Part shown: positions 26,185-34,795 of the stretch, piece by piece | Numbering within the stretch: position 1 is the stretch's first letter | How the letters are laid out: every line of letters starts with the position of its first letter | Assembly: GCF_900114625.1 (NCBI RefSeq) | Contig: NZ_FOZL01000001.1 | Coordinates: 3,410,001-3,474,000, forward strand | Direction: 5' to 3' | DNA from: Granulicella pectinivorans | GTDB lineage: Bacteria > Acidobacteriota > Terriglobia > Terriglobales > Acidobacteriaceae | DNA: 64,000 nucleotides | Translations under genes and position numbers: made by a program | The notes under the pieces: generated by a model | What the model was told of the DNA's origin: nothing | The model's input: only the letters and a program-made list of their open reading frames with translations | Database searches by the model: none

Positions 26185-26810
26185 CCAGGAAAGGGAAGTG
26201 GTTGTGCATCGAGCGTCCCGGGTCTCCGCGCGGACGCAGGAAGAAGAAACATTGGAAGTAAACAAGACGGGATCCTTGATTGAGATGCGCCAGACAAGAG
26301 AGAGAGGGCATGAATGCCCCAAACGTGAAACAAGAGAGCCCGGGTTCTTGCATCTTGGAGATCGATTTATAGCTGTTCTGGAGACATAACTCCGCCCATC
26401 CGCAGAGGACGTCGTTCGACGCGCAATTGCAGTTTTCCCCTGCTCAGGACGAGGGAGTGACACAGCACGCCCCATCCAGCGGCGTACGGAGTGTTCGAGT
26501 GACAGGTCGCGATCGATATGGTTCTGCGGGGACTAGCCCACCGCCCGCAAAACCATAGGTTGCACTTGGTGCTCAGACGAAAGAAACGAGTGGCCCACCT
26601 TCGACAAACCCCAGGATTGGCGCATGTTATGCGGCACCCATTGCGTATTCCTGGCGAGCTGAAGTAACTCGATCATGCCATAGATTTGATCCCACTCAAA
26701 GATATTTTGCGTCCTGTCGAAGACCTAAATAGTCACTGGTTACCTGCACGCGATATCGACCCCATCCAGACGACCGGATTGCTCGGAAACAAGGCTGCTA
26801 GCATCGAAGC
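26185..26810. other. 626-base gene-free stretch
   Basis: I see no protein with convincing composition here. The left part must hold the promoter of the leftward exported-protein gene. A strong 14-bp stem-loop lies at 26517-26557 and half of a CCCACCTTCG palindrome at 26594. The right 120 bases are AT-richer than the surroundings and may hold the promoter of the EamA gene. Confidence 0.5.
26517..26557. other. long stem-loop in a gene-free region
   Basis: Arms TATGGTTCTGCGGG and CCCGCAAAACCATA pair at 13 of 14 positions around a 13-base loop. It is far from any stop codon, so it is not an obvious terminator. A structured small RNA or a binding site is possible. Confidence 0.45.
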
Positions 26811-27755
26811 ATGGACCCCAAATCCCAAACTCCACGCTGGCAGATTCTGCTTGCCTTTGGCATCATCTACTTCGTCTGGGGCTCGACCTTCCTCGCTATC
26901 CGCGTCGGCGTCCACGAGGTCCCACCCTTCCTCTTCGCCGCCCTCCGCTTCCTCGCGGCCGGAGCCGTCCTCTTCGGCTGGATGCGCGCCCGAGGCGAAG
27001 CCATTCCCACGCCGCGTCAGTGGGCCTCCGTCTGCCTTATGGCGATCCTCATCTTCGTCTGCGACTACGGCTTCCTCTTCTGGGCCGAACGACGCATCCC
27101 CTCAGGCATCGCCGCCGTCATGATGGCCACCATCCCCGCCTTCATGTCGCTCTCCGAGATCGCGATCCTTCGCACCCAGCGCCTCACCGCCCGCCTTATC
27201 GTCGCGCTCGTCATCGGCCTCGCCGGCGTGGCCGTCCTCATGCTGCCCTCGCTCCACCTCGGCGATGCCCCCATCGATCGCCCGGGAGCCCTCGCCTGCC
27301 TCTTCGGAGCCGTCTGCTGGTCCGTTGCCTCGGCGCTCTCGCGTAAGCTCCCCCTGCCGCCCTCCAAGCCCATGAACTCCGGAGCCCAGATGCTCGTCGG
27401 CGGCATCTTCCTCACCATCACCGCGGCCCTCCTCGGCGAACTCCGCGGCTTCCACCCCACAGCCGTCTCCACCCACGCCTGGCTCGCCCTGCTTTACCTC
27501 ATCGTCCCCGGCTCCATCATCGGATTCACGGCATACGTGTGGCTCCTGCATCACTTCTCCCCCACGAAGGTAGGCACCTACGCCTACGTCAATCCGGTCG
27601 TCGCGGTGATTCTCGGCTATTTCGCTGGAGGCGAAGCCCTCGGCCCTCGCACCATCCTCGGGACCATCTGTGTTTTGGCCAGCGTGCTGGTCATCACCAC
27701 CGCGCCCGCGCCCCGTTCCGGTCGAGAGAGGAGGACTAAACCCGCCTTATCATGA
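26811..27755 (+). CDS. EamA/DMT family transporter (YedA-like)
   Basis: 314 residues with ten membrane helices in two EamA repeats. The first opens LLAFGIIYFVWGSTFLAIRV and the second follows RPGALACLFGAVCWSVASAL. PFLFAALRFLAAGAVLFGW and the C-terminal YAYVNPVVAVILGYFAGGE are typical of the drug/metabolite transporter superfamily, which mostly exports amino acids or small metabolites. The substrate is unknown. The ATG fits the first helix well; no strong ribosome site is seen. Confidence 0.9.
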   Translation: MDPKSQTPRWQILLAFGIIYFVWGSTFLAIRVGVHEVPPFLFAALRFLAAGAVLFGWMRARGEAIPTPRQWASVCLMAILIFVCDYGFLFWAERRIPSGIAAVMMATIPAFMSLSEIAILRTQRLTARLIVALVIGLAGVAVLMLPSLHLGDAPIDRPGALACLFGAVCWSVASALSRKLPLPPSKPMNSGAQMLVGGIFLTITAALLGELRGFHPTAVSTHAWLALLYLIVPGSIIGFTAYVWLLHHFSPTKVGTYAYVNPVVAVILGYFAGGEALGPRTILGTICVLASVLVITTAPAPRSGRERRTKPALS

Positions 27756-27859
27756 AGATGTGTGATATTTCTCCTGCAAATTTTTCGGGAAAGTTACTTT
27801 AGTTCGTATATAGTCACATTCATTCTTCATTAAAGTTCCCCCCTAAAGGTGAGCCCGGC
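27756..27859 (+). promoter_or_regulatory. AT-rich promoter region upstream of the GAF/H-box gene
   Basis: About 100 bases markedly richer in A and T than the surroundings, with TATATAGT around 27810 as a possible -10 region. It ends with the start of the GAF gene, so the gene has its own promoter. Confidence 0.4.
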
Positions 27860-28681
27860 ATGCTGGCGTCTCCCGTACAAAACATCGCGGATACAGGCAT
27901 TGAAGTCATCGACCTCCGCGAGAACCTCGAATTCGCGTCCCGCAGTCTTCACGTCCGGAATGCCGCGACGCAGTTGGAGGGAATCCGCCGTCTCTCGCAG
28001 GCCTTCATCGGAGACCCCTTCAACGTACTCCAGGTTCTTGTGGACGCCGCCGTCGATCTCTGCGGCGCCGACTCCGCAGGCATCACCATCGAGCGCGATG
28101 AGCGGGACCGCACGGAAGCAAACTTCTATCAGTGGGTCGTAACCGCCGGTCAATATAGCCATTTCGCCAGTGCCACGCTCCCCCACGACCCCAATCCATG
28201 TCGCATTTGCCTGGAGCGCCAGGGACCTCAGTTCTTTCGCGTCACGCCCCGCTACTTCGAGATCATGGGCATCGTGGCTGAATCTGTCACGGATGGACTT
28301 CTCCTGCCCTGGGAGGTGGATGAAACCCGGGGCACCGTCTGGATCGTCGCCCATGGGCGACAAGAGGCCTTCGACTCCCAGGACGTCGGCATGATGCAAC
28401 TCCTGTCCGACTTCGCCGCCATGGCGATCCGCCAGCAGCGCCAGCAACTGCGTCTGATGCAGCACGCCGGCGCTGCTGCCGCCGCGGATATGGCCAACAG
28501 CCTCGCCCATCAGATCAACAATCCACTCCAGTCCATCACCAACCTCGTCTACATGGCCTCCGAGGGCAGCTCCACCGCCAACGCCAGGTCCCTCGCCGAG
28601 TCTCTCTCCCCGCATATCGAACTCCTCACCAATCTCGTCACCCTCATCCTGAGCCTGCCACCCACCGAGCACCTCCACTGA
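27860..28681 (+). CDS. GAF-domain protein with histidine-kinase H-box but no ATPase domain
   Basis: 273 residues. A GAF sensor domain spans about residues 45-195 (VDAAVDLCGADSAGITIERD and the LLPWEVDETRGTVWIVAHG core). After a short helix comes an H-box-like segment, ADMANSLAHQINNPLQSITN, with His near residue 217, as in the dimerisation domain of sensor kinases. Only about 55 residues follow, ending PPTEHLH, so there is no room for the GHKL ATP-binding domain. The frame closes with a proper stop and no frameshift is apparent. It may be a phosphotransfer protein or an inactive partner of another kinase (inference). Cys at NPCRICLE could bind a ligand. Confidence 0.8.
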   Translation: MLASPVQNIADTGIEVIDLRENLEFASRSLHVRNAATQLEGIRRLSQAFIGDPFNVLQVLVDAAVDLCGADSAGITIERDERDRTEANFYQWVVTAGQYSHFASATLPHDPNPCRICLERQGPQFFRVTPRYFEIMGIVAESVTDGLLLPWEVDETRGTVWIVAHGRQEAFDSQDVGMMQLLSDFAAMAIRQQRQQLRLMQHAGAAAAADMANSLAHQINNPLQSITNLVYMASEGSSTANARSLAESLSPHIELLTNLVTLILSLPPTEHLH

Positions 28682-28724
28682 AGAGCGAGTTGACACCCCT
28701 GATAGAATCGAGACAGCGAAAAGG

Positions 28725-28753
28725 GAAGGGCCCGGCCACGCGCCGGGCCCTTC
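28725..28753. terminator. perfect 12-bp stem-loop, terminator-like
   Basis: Arms GAAGGGCCCGGC and GCCGGGCCCTTC with a CACGC loop, 44 bases after the GAF gene stop. It is very stable but lacks a U-tract. Confidence 0.6.
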
Positions 28754-28845
28754 GCATGTGAACTCTCGAAATCTCGAAGTCCACGGCTAACCCATCTCAA
28801 TCGAAGACTTTAGACCTCTTCATCCAGGGGGAGGCGGAAACCACC

Positions 28846-30030
28846 ATGAACCTCGAATCACCCGCAACTCTCCCCAATCCGGCCTCTCCCAAGCCACTCT
28901 TCGGCGCAAGCCTCCAGGACATCACACGCCTCATGGAGCGCCTCCGCCAGCCGATGTATCGCGCCACCCAACTCCACGACGCCCTCCACCGCCAGCGCAT
29001 CACCTCGCTCGACCAGATCACCACCCTCCCCATCGCCATCCGTCAGACCCTGGCCGCCGAGGGCTATGTCATCGGTATGCCGGAGATCGCCCAGACCGCT
29101 CGCTCCATCGATGGCACCGAGCGCTATCTGATGCGCCTTGCCGACGGAGAGACGGTCGAAACCGTCTGGATGCCCGGTGGCGACGGTGGCGAGCGCGGAG
29201 ACGGCACCCCCGCCGCCAACGAGGAAGAAAACGAAGACACCCTGCAGGTGGACGACTACAAACGAGCCACCATCTGCATCTCCAGCCAGGTAGGCTGCGC
29301 CGTCAACTGCCAGTTCTGCCTCACCGCCAAGCTTGGCATCCGCCGCAACCTCACCGCCGGCGAGATCGCCGGACAGGTGGCCGCCGTCCTCAATCGCCAC
29401 AAGGTCGAAGTAGGCCGCGATCGCATCAACCTCGTCTTCATGGGCATGGGCGAGCCCTTTCTCAACTACGCCGCCTTCATGGACGCCGTGCGCCTCATGG
29501 TCACAAGCATGCGTATCCCCGAGTCGCGCATGACCGTCTCGACCTCCGGCATCATCCCCTCCATCGAGCTCTTCGCCCTGGAGCCCATCCGGCCCAAGCT
29601 GGCCGTCTCGCTCAACGCCTCCAACGACCAGGTCCGCGAGCGCATCATGCCCATCACGCGCAAGTGGGGCATCCTGCCCCTGCTCAAGGCCGTCGCCAGC
29701 GTGCCTCTTCGCCCCCGCGAGCGCGTCACCTTCGAGTACGTCCTGCTCGGCGAGGTCAACGACCAGCCCCACCACGCCGCTGAGCTCGTTCATCTGCTCT
29801 GGAACCACAACGCCAAGGTCAACCTCATCGTCTGGAACCCCGGCCCGGACATTCCCTACCAGCAGCCCACACCCGAAGCCGTCGAGGCCTTCCAGCAGCA
29901 CCTCCGTGCCAACGGCATCCCGGCCTACATCCGTCGCCCCCGCGGGCGCGACATCTACGCCGCCTGCGGCCAGCTCAAGCGCACCATTGAGACGCCTCCC
30001 CCGGCCCTCGTCTCAATTACGCCCGCGTAG
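28846..30030 (+). CDS. rlmN: 23S rRNA (adenine-2503-C2)-methyltransferase RlmN
   Basis: 394 residues. The radical-SAM cluster motif CxxxCxxC is GCAVNCQFCLTAK. The family signature VFMGMGEPFLNY, the AVSLNASNDQVRERIMPI stretch and the C-terminal reactive Cys in DIYAACGQL are all present. The enzyme methylates A2503 of 23S rRNA and A37 of some tRNAs. An acidic insertion (about residues 110-138, rich in Gly, Asp and Glu) lies before the radical-SAM core. GGGGGAGG upstream supports the ATG. It overlaps the convergent yvcK-like gene by 18 bases. Confidence 0.95.
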   Translation: MNLESPATLPNPASPKPLFGASLQDITRLMERLRQPMYRATQLHDALHRQRITSLDQITTLPIAIRQTLAAEGYVIGMPEIAQTARSIDGTERYLMRLADGETVETVWMPGGDGGERGDGTPAANEEENEDTLQVDDYKRATICISSQVGCAVNCQFCLTAKLGIRRNLTAGEIAGQVAAVLNRHKVEVGRDRINLVFMGMGEPFLNYAAFMDAVRLMVTSMRIPESRMTVSTSGIIPSIELFALEPIRPKLAVSLNASNDQVRERIMPITRKWGILPLLKAVASVPLRPRERVTFEYVLLGEVNDQPHHAAELVHLLWNHNAKVNLIVWNPGPDIPYQQPTPEAVEAFQQHLRANGIPAYIRRPRGRDIYAACGQLKRTIETPPPALVSITPA

Positions 30031-31068
30031 CGCCAGCTCCAGCAGTGCTTCCGCCACCCTGTCATGGTCGTGCCGCAGCACATCGCCTTCGTGGACAAAA
30101 TTCCCTACGATCGGCTCCACGCCCAGCGCACGAATCTTGTCCAGATCGGCCTCGATCGGCATCTGACCTTCGCGCGCGTACTGCTCCAGCAGCGTCGGCG
30201 AGATGGGTGCCCCGTTGATCAGCGCATAGTCGAAGATCGGTGCCTTCGTCGTACCCGAGTGCTGCAGGATCTTCTCGATATGCTGTGCCGCCGTCAGGCC
30301 CAGCGATTCGTTCGCCTGCGTCATCAGGTTGCACACATACACCCGCGTCGCGTGTGACCCCGCCAGCGCCTCCGGAATGCCCCGCACCAGAAGGTTCGTG
30401 ATCAGTGACGTGTACAGCGACCCCGGTCCCACCGAGATCAAATCCGCCTGTGCAATCGCTTCCAGCGTCTCCGGCAGGGGATCGGCGGTGGCAGGATCGA
30501 TCATCAGCTCCAAGATCCTCTGCTTGCTGGCCGTGATGTTCGTCTCTCCTCGTACGAGCGAATCATCGTCCATCCGAGCCGCCAGCGTCACATTCTGGTT
30601 GGTTGCCGGATAGATCTTCCCGCGTGTCGCCAGAATCTGCGACGACATCTGCACCGCCTGCGCGAAGTCGCCCGTAATCTCCGTCAGTGCCGCCAGGAAA
30701 AGATTGCCAAAGCTGTGCCCATCTAGATCGCCCTGCCCGAACCGGTGCCGAAACAGCTTCGACAACAGATGCTCATCTTCGCTGAGCGCAACCATGCAGT
30801 TCCGCACATCGCCCGGAGGCAGCATCTTCAGGTCTTCCCGCAAACGCCCGGAAGACCCGCCGTCATCGGTCACCGTCACCACGGCCGCCAGATCGCGGAT
30901 CAGGCAGATGGCATCCTGGCAATGGGCCTCGCTCACCGGCGTGGTTCCCCCAGGGGTCGCCACAAACCGCTTTAGACCCCGCAACAGCGTGGATAGGCCC
31001 GTGCCGCCACCGATCGCCACCACCCGAAGCGTCGGCCTCTCCTTGTTCGCCGTCAGAGCCCGTGTCAA
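30013..31068 (-). CDS. yvcK: YvcK/CofD-like protein (gluconeogenesis factor family)
   Basis: 351 residues. The family core is present: VVAIGGGTGLSTLLRGLK, TVTDDGGSSGRLREDL, PPGDVRNCMVALS, HSFGNLFLAALT and DLISVGPGSLYTSLI. YvcK binds UDP-sugars and links carbon metabolism to cell-wall synthesis in bacteria. The start is TTG at 31068 with GGAGG eight bases upstream. Located between rlmN (convergent) and the TPR gene, 36 bases downstream of the latter. Confidence 0.9.
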   Translation of the reverse strand: MTRALTANKERPTLRVVAIGGGTGLSTLLRGLKRFVATPGGTTPVSEAHCQDAICLIRDLAAVVTVTDDGGSSGRLREDLKMLPPGDVRNCMVALSEDEHLLSKLFRHRFGQGDLDGHSFGNLFLAALTEITGDFAQAVQMSSQILATRGKIYPATNQNVTLAARMDDDSLVRGETNITASKQRILELMIDPATADPLPETLEAIAQADLISVGPGSLYTSLITNLLVRGIPEALAGSHATRVYVCNLMTQANESLGLTAAQHIEKILQHSGTTKAPIFDYALINGAPISPTLLEQYAREGQMPIEADLDKIRALGVEPIVGNFVHEGDVLRHDHDRVAEALLELALRGRN

Positions 31069-31104
31069 TCCTGCTGCCTCCAGGGCCCCGTTACACGCAA
31101 GGAC

Positions 31105-31668
31105 CTACGCCTCAGGATAAAGCAGTTCCGTAAACCGCGGGTCGTCGGCCATGTCCTGGAAGTCCGAATCCGACCGCGCCTGGATCCGGTTCTTCGCATT
31201 CAGCCGGATCGCCTCCGTCAGATGCTCCAGGCAGCTATGCGACTCGCCCGTCATGCTCGAGAGCACCGCCAGACCATAGAACGCGTAGTCGGCCGAGTCG
31301 TTCTCATGGAGGATGGCCTTGAACTCCTCGCGCGCGTCGGCATAGTGCCCGTTGTTCAGCAGCGAGATCGCATAGTCGTATCGCTCCTCATGGCTCTGGA
31401 AGGTCGTCTTGCCCTTCGCCACCTGCTGCACGCACGCGTTCACATACATGCGGATGCTGTGGCCAAGCTCGGGAGGAGCCGTCGCCAGCATGCTGTTGAA
31501 GGCGGTATGAGCCTGCTCATACTTCCCATCCTGCATCAGCTTCAGGGCTGCCTCATACAGCTTCAGCGCCTGCACGCGCGCTTCGTCCGCTACGGGCGAG
31601 AGACTGCCCGCAAGCGTACGCGGCGAACGCTTTGCGGTAGGTGTCGTTACGGTCTTCGTCTGTGCCAT
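31105..31668 (-). CDS. TPR-repeat protein
   Basis: 187 residues from the ATG at 31668, with AGGA at a normal distance. After a basic N-terminus, helical repeats follow: ALKLYEAALKLMQDGKYEQA, then RYDYAISLLNNGHYADAREE and ADYAFYGLAVLSSMTGESHS. Each fits a tetratricopeptide helix pair. No signal peptide. Such proteins act as scaffolds; the partner is not evident. It lies between the YvcK-like gene and DUF4254 on the same strand. Confidence 0.82.
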   Translation of the reverse strand: MAQTKTVTTPTAKRSPRTLAGSLSPVADEARVQALKLYEAALKLMQDGKYEQAHTAFNSMLATAPPELGHSIRMYVNACVQQVAKGKTTFQSHEERYDYAISLLNNGHYADAREEFKAILHENDSADYAFYGLAVLSSMTGESHSCLEHLTEAIRLNAKNRIQARSDSDFQDMADDPRFTELLYPEA

Positions 31669-31797
31669 AATTCGGTCCTGTCTATCTTCCAAGCGAAGCA
31701 TCGCCTACATCTCATCAACATCTGTGCTCTGAATGCTTTGCGTGTGTCGGTTTTATACGCAGAACAGAGCCGAAGGTCAACTCCCCATGCATTCGCC

Positions 31798-32400
31798 TTA
31801 CTTTGCGACCTGCCCGTACAACACCGGATTCAACTCTGGATCGTTATACATCTTCATCTGCCGGTAGATCTTGAACCGCTTCTGTCCTGCTCGTATATCA
31901 GTCATCAACTCGTCGAAACAACGTTCCAGATCGGCCCTCTGTTCTCTCAACACGGCTAGCCGCAAAAGGTTCTTCTGCCGGTGAGCTTCACTCGCCGTGG
32001 CCCGTATCGTCTCCTCATGCGTGTGATAGATCTTCAGCGCCATAATCGACATCCGATCAATCATCATGCCCGGAGTCTCCGAGTGCAAAGAAGCCTGGTC
32101 GAGCATGGTCAGAGCCCTCGAGAACGCATCGTCCATTTCCTCGACCAGATCGTTCCTGCGCTGGTTCAGGCCATCGATGGCATGTTTCACGGCTGCAATG
32201 CGGGCATCCGAAGCCCCGGGATTGCGTGCCTCGTCTTCTTCGTGCCAAAGGTCGAAGTTCTCGCGGTGCTGCGCCACGATCATCGCTTCGAAGCCGCCGT
32301 CCGCGACGATTTCCGCCCCATTCGGCAGGTGCCACCGCGCAGTCGCATCGTCGTGCAGGCGCGCCACGCTCTTCGCAACGGGAATTTGTCTCTCGCCCAT
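31798..32400 (-). CDS. DUF4254 family protein
   Basis: 200 residues. The domain signature is clear: HRENFDLWHEEDEARNPG, then AAVKHAIDGLNQRRNDLVEE and MDRMSIMALKIYHTHEE-like segments (from DRMSIMALKIYHTHEE). It is all-helical and cytoplasmic; the function is unknown. It is divergent from the first GT9 gene with 78 bases between the starts. I associate the family with glycosyltransferase loci, and the placement here fits a role linked to LPS heptose assembly (inference). The ATG at 32400 is chosen over an upstream ATG at 32466 because the extra residues look non-coding. Confidence 0.85.
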   Translation of the reverse strand: MGERQIPVAKSVARLHDDATARWHLPNGAEIVADGGFEAMIVAQHRENFDLWHEEDEARNPGASDARIAAVKHAIDGLNQRRNDLVEEMDDAFSRALTMLDQASLHSETPGMMIDRMSIMALKIYHTHEETIRATASEAHRQKNLLRLAVLREQRADLERCFDELMTDIRAGQKRFKIYRQMKMYNDPELNPVLYGQVAK

Positions 32401-32478
32401 ACCATCCCAAACTTTACACGAGCCCGCGCTCGAACAGGTTGCCGTCCTTCGTGGAACGGGGCACACTGGAGGTCACAC

Positions 32479-33588
32479 ATGCCCAACCGCACCCATATGC
32501 CTGAACGGGTTCTGATCTACCGCCTCGGCAGTCTGGGGGATACGCTGGTCGCTCTTCCGGCGTTTCATCTTGTGGCGCGAACCTTCCCCCAAGCCGATCG
32601 GCGCATGCTGACGAATATACCTATCAACGCCAAGGCCGCCTCCGCCGCATCGATCCTCGAGCACACCGGGCTCGTCCATGGCTACTTCCGTTACGTCGTC
32701 GGGATGCGCAGCCCGCGCGCTCTCTTTTTCCTGTGGTGGCAGCTCATTCGGTGGCGTCCCCAGGTGCTGATCTACATGGGTGCCCGCCGCGGCATCGCCT
32801 CCGCCAAGCGTGATGTGGCCTTCTTTCGCCTCTGCGGCATTCGCCGTATCATCGGTGCTCCCCTCACGGAGGACAGACAGGCCCCGCGCCTCATCCCAGG
32901 CCCCTCCGGCGAACGCTTCTTTGAGTCGGAGGCCTCCCGCATAGCGCGTAATCTCTCTGAGTTGGGTGAGCCCCACCTCGAAGATCCTGCCACCTGGAGT
33001 CTTCACCTCACGCCTGCAGAACACGCCCGTGCCGCTGAACTGCTCGCCCCCATCGCCGGACGTCCTCTTCTCGCCGCCAGCATCGGCACCAAATTCCAGC
33101 CCAACAATTGGGAGCCCCAACATTGGACGGCACTCCTCGCGCGCCTCGGCACCCTCTACCCAAACCACGCGCTCGTCCTCACCGGAACTCCCGGGGAGTT
33201 CGCCACCACCGAGCAGGTCGCCGTAGGCTGGCGTTCCACCTCTCCGAACCCAATCCTCAACCTCTGTGGCCAACTCACACCCCGCGAGACGGCCGCTGTC
33301 TTCGGGCACGCCCAGCTCTTTCTTGGCCATGACTCTGGCCCCATGCACCTCGCAGCTTCCGTTCAGACGCCGTGCGTCGCCATCTTCTCCGCCATGAATC
33401 CTCCCGGCGTCTGGTATCCCTTCGGCCGCCGCAACCGCGTCCTCTACCATCGCGTCGACTGTGCCGAGTGTGGCCTCGAGGTCTGCACCGTGCAAAGGAA
33501 GAAGTGCATCCTCTCCATCACCGTCGACGAGGTGCTGTCCGAAGTGGCTTCATTACTGCCTCCGATCCTCCCGATTCTTGGCGATTGA
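32479..33588 (+). CDS. GT9 family glycosyltransferase, heptosyltransferase-like (first copy)
   Basis: 369 residues. The GT9 N-terminal signature RVLIYRLGSLGDTLVALP, the PLLAASIGTKFQPNNW sugar-nucleotide loop and the catalytic-type FLGHDSGPMHLAASVQTPCV motif are present. Four cysteines cluster at the C-terminus (VDCAECGLEVCTVQRKKC). Enzymes of this type add ADP-heptose to lipid A-core or LPS inner core at the cytoplasmic membrane face. The neighbouring HldE and HldD genes make ADP-heptose, which supports this. GGAGG lies 6 bases before the ATG at 32479. Confidence 0.9.
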   Translation: MPNRTHMPERVLIYRLGSLGDTLVALPAFHLVARTFPQADRRMLTNIPINAKAASAASILEHTGLVHGYFRYVVGMRSPRALFFLWWQLIRWRPQVLIYMGARRGIASAKRDVAFFRLCGIRRIIGAPLTEDRQAPRLIPGPSGERFFESEASRIARNLSELGEPHLEDPATWSLHLTPAEHARAAELLAPIAGRPLLAASIGTKFQPNNWEPQHWTALLARLGTLYPNHALVLTGTPGEFATTEQVAVGWRSTSPNPILNLCGQLTPRETAAVFGHAQLFLGHDSGPMHLAASVQTPCVAIFSAMNPPGVWYPFGRRNRVLYHRVDCAECGLEVCTVQRKKCILSITVDEVLSEVASLLPPILPILGD

Positions 33589-33633
33589 ATCTGAGAGTTG
33601 CTCTTCCGTCCGGAACCAAGCAGACTAGGAGAT

Positions 33634-34746
33634 ATGCCCAAACTCACCCAGGGAAGCTCCGCGAACCCCACTCGCGTGCTCATCTACCGGCTCGGCAGTC
33701 TGGGCGACACGCTGATCGCGCTGCCCGCCTTTCATCTTGTGGCCCGCGCCTTCCCTAACGCGGAGCGTCGTCTCCTCACCAATTTTCCTGTCACCGCCAA
33801 GGCGCCCCTCGCCGCCGCTATCCTCGAGCACACCGGCCTCATCGATGGCTTCTTCCGCTACACGGTCGGTACCCGCAACCCGTTGGAGCTCCTACAACTC
33901 TGGTGGACGCTCATTCGCTGGCGTCCCCAGGTCATCGTGCATCTCGGCACAACGCGCGGCGTCGAGAACGCCAAACGCGACGCCATGTTCTTCCGCCTCT
34001 GCGGCAATCCCCGCCTCATCGGCGTCCCCTCCACCGTAGATATGCAGACCCACCGCGTCGCCGCCGACGGTCTGCTGGAGCGCGAGGCCTCCCGGCTGCT
34101 CCGCAACATCGGCGAACTCGGTGACGGACGCATCGACGATCCCGCAAGCTGGGATCTTCACCTCACCGACGCCGAGAAATCCAGGGCCGAGCAGGTTCTC
34201 GCCCCATGCGCCGGACGTCCTCTCCTCGCTGTCAGTGTGGGCACCAAGATGCAGTCGAAGGACTGGGGCCGCGAAAACTGGCGCGCCCTCCTCGCCCGCG
34301 TCGCCCAGCTCTACCCGGACTACGCCCTCGCCCTCTGTGGAGCCGGCGAAGAGTCGGAAGCCAGCGAGTTCGCCGCCGGGGGCTGGCGTGCGTACAACCC
34401 AGGCCCTGTCCTCAACTTCTGCGGCGCCCTTACTCCCCGCGAGTCTGCAGCTGTCTTCGCGCACGCCGTGGCCTTCCTCTGCCACGACTCAGGCCCTATG
34501 CACCTTGCCGCTGCGGTTGGGACGCCCTGTGTCGCCGTCTTTGCCGCCCGCAATATCCCACGCGTCTGGTTCCCCTTCGGAGAGCGCAACCGCGTCGTCT
34601 ACCACACGGTCGACTGTGCCGGCTGCCGCCTCGAAACCTGCATCGTGGAGAAGAAAAAGTGCCTCACCTCCATCACCGTCGATGAGGTTCTCTCCGAGGT
34701 CAACGCCATCCTTCACCCTGCCAACATCTCCATCGAAGTGCGATGA
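33634..34746 (+). CDS. GT9 family glycosyltransferase, heptosyltransferase-like (second copy)
   Basis: 370 residues, a close tandem paralogue of the preceding gene. It shares RVLIYRLGSLGDTLIALP, the HTGLIDGFFRYTVGTRNP region, FLCHDSGPMHLAAAVGTPCV and the C-terminal VDCAGCRLETCIVEKKKC, followed by the same SITVDEVLSEV. Differences along the length suggest a distinct acceptor or a second transfer step. AGGAGAT precedes the ATG at 33634. It is followed 49 bases later by hldE, so the four genes probably form one operon. Confidence 0.9.
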   Translation: MPKLTQGSSANPTRVLIYRLGSLGDTLIALPAFHLVARAFPNAERRLLTNFPVTAKAPLAAAILEHTGLIDGFFRYTVGTRNPLELLQLWWTLIRWRPQVIVHLGTTRGVENAKRDAMFFRLCGNPRLIGVPSTVDMQTHRVAADGLLEREASRLLRNIGELGDGRIDDPASWDLHLTDAEKSRAEQVLAPCAGRPLLAVSVGTKMQSKDWGRENWRALLARVAQLYPDYALALCGAGEESEASEFAAGGWRAYNPGPVLNFCGALTPRESAAVFAHAVAFLCHDSGPMHLAAAVGTPCVAVFAARNIPRVWFPFGERNRVVYHTVDCAGCRLETCIVEKKKCLTSITVDEVLSEVNAILHPANISIEVR

Positions 34747-34795
34747 TGGATCTACCACGGAAAAGCCCGTACCAGAGATAGGAGCCTCCCGAAGT

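Noticed and set aside
26185..26475. N-terminal extension of the exported hypothetical protein to the ATG at 26475
   Set aside because: The 97 extra residues are Ser/Arg-rich without pattern, and a signal peptide begins at 26184.
28690..28708. TTGACA followed by TAGAAT after the GAF gene
   Set aside because: The two boxes are only 7 bases apart, far from the 16-18 needed for a sigma-70 promoter.
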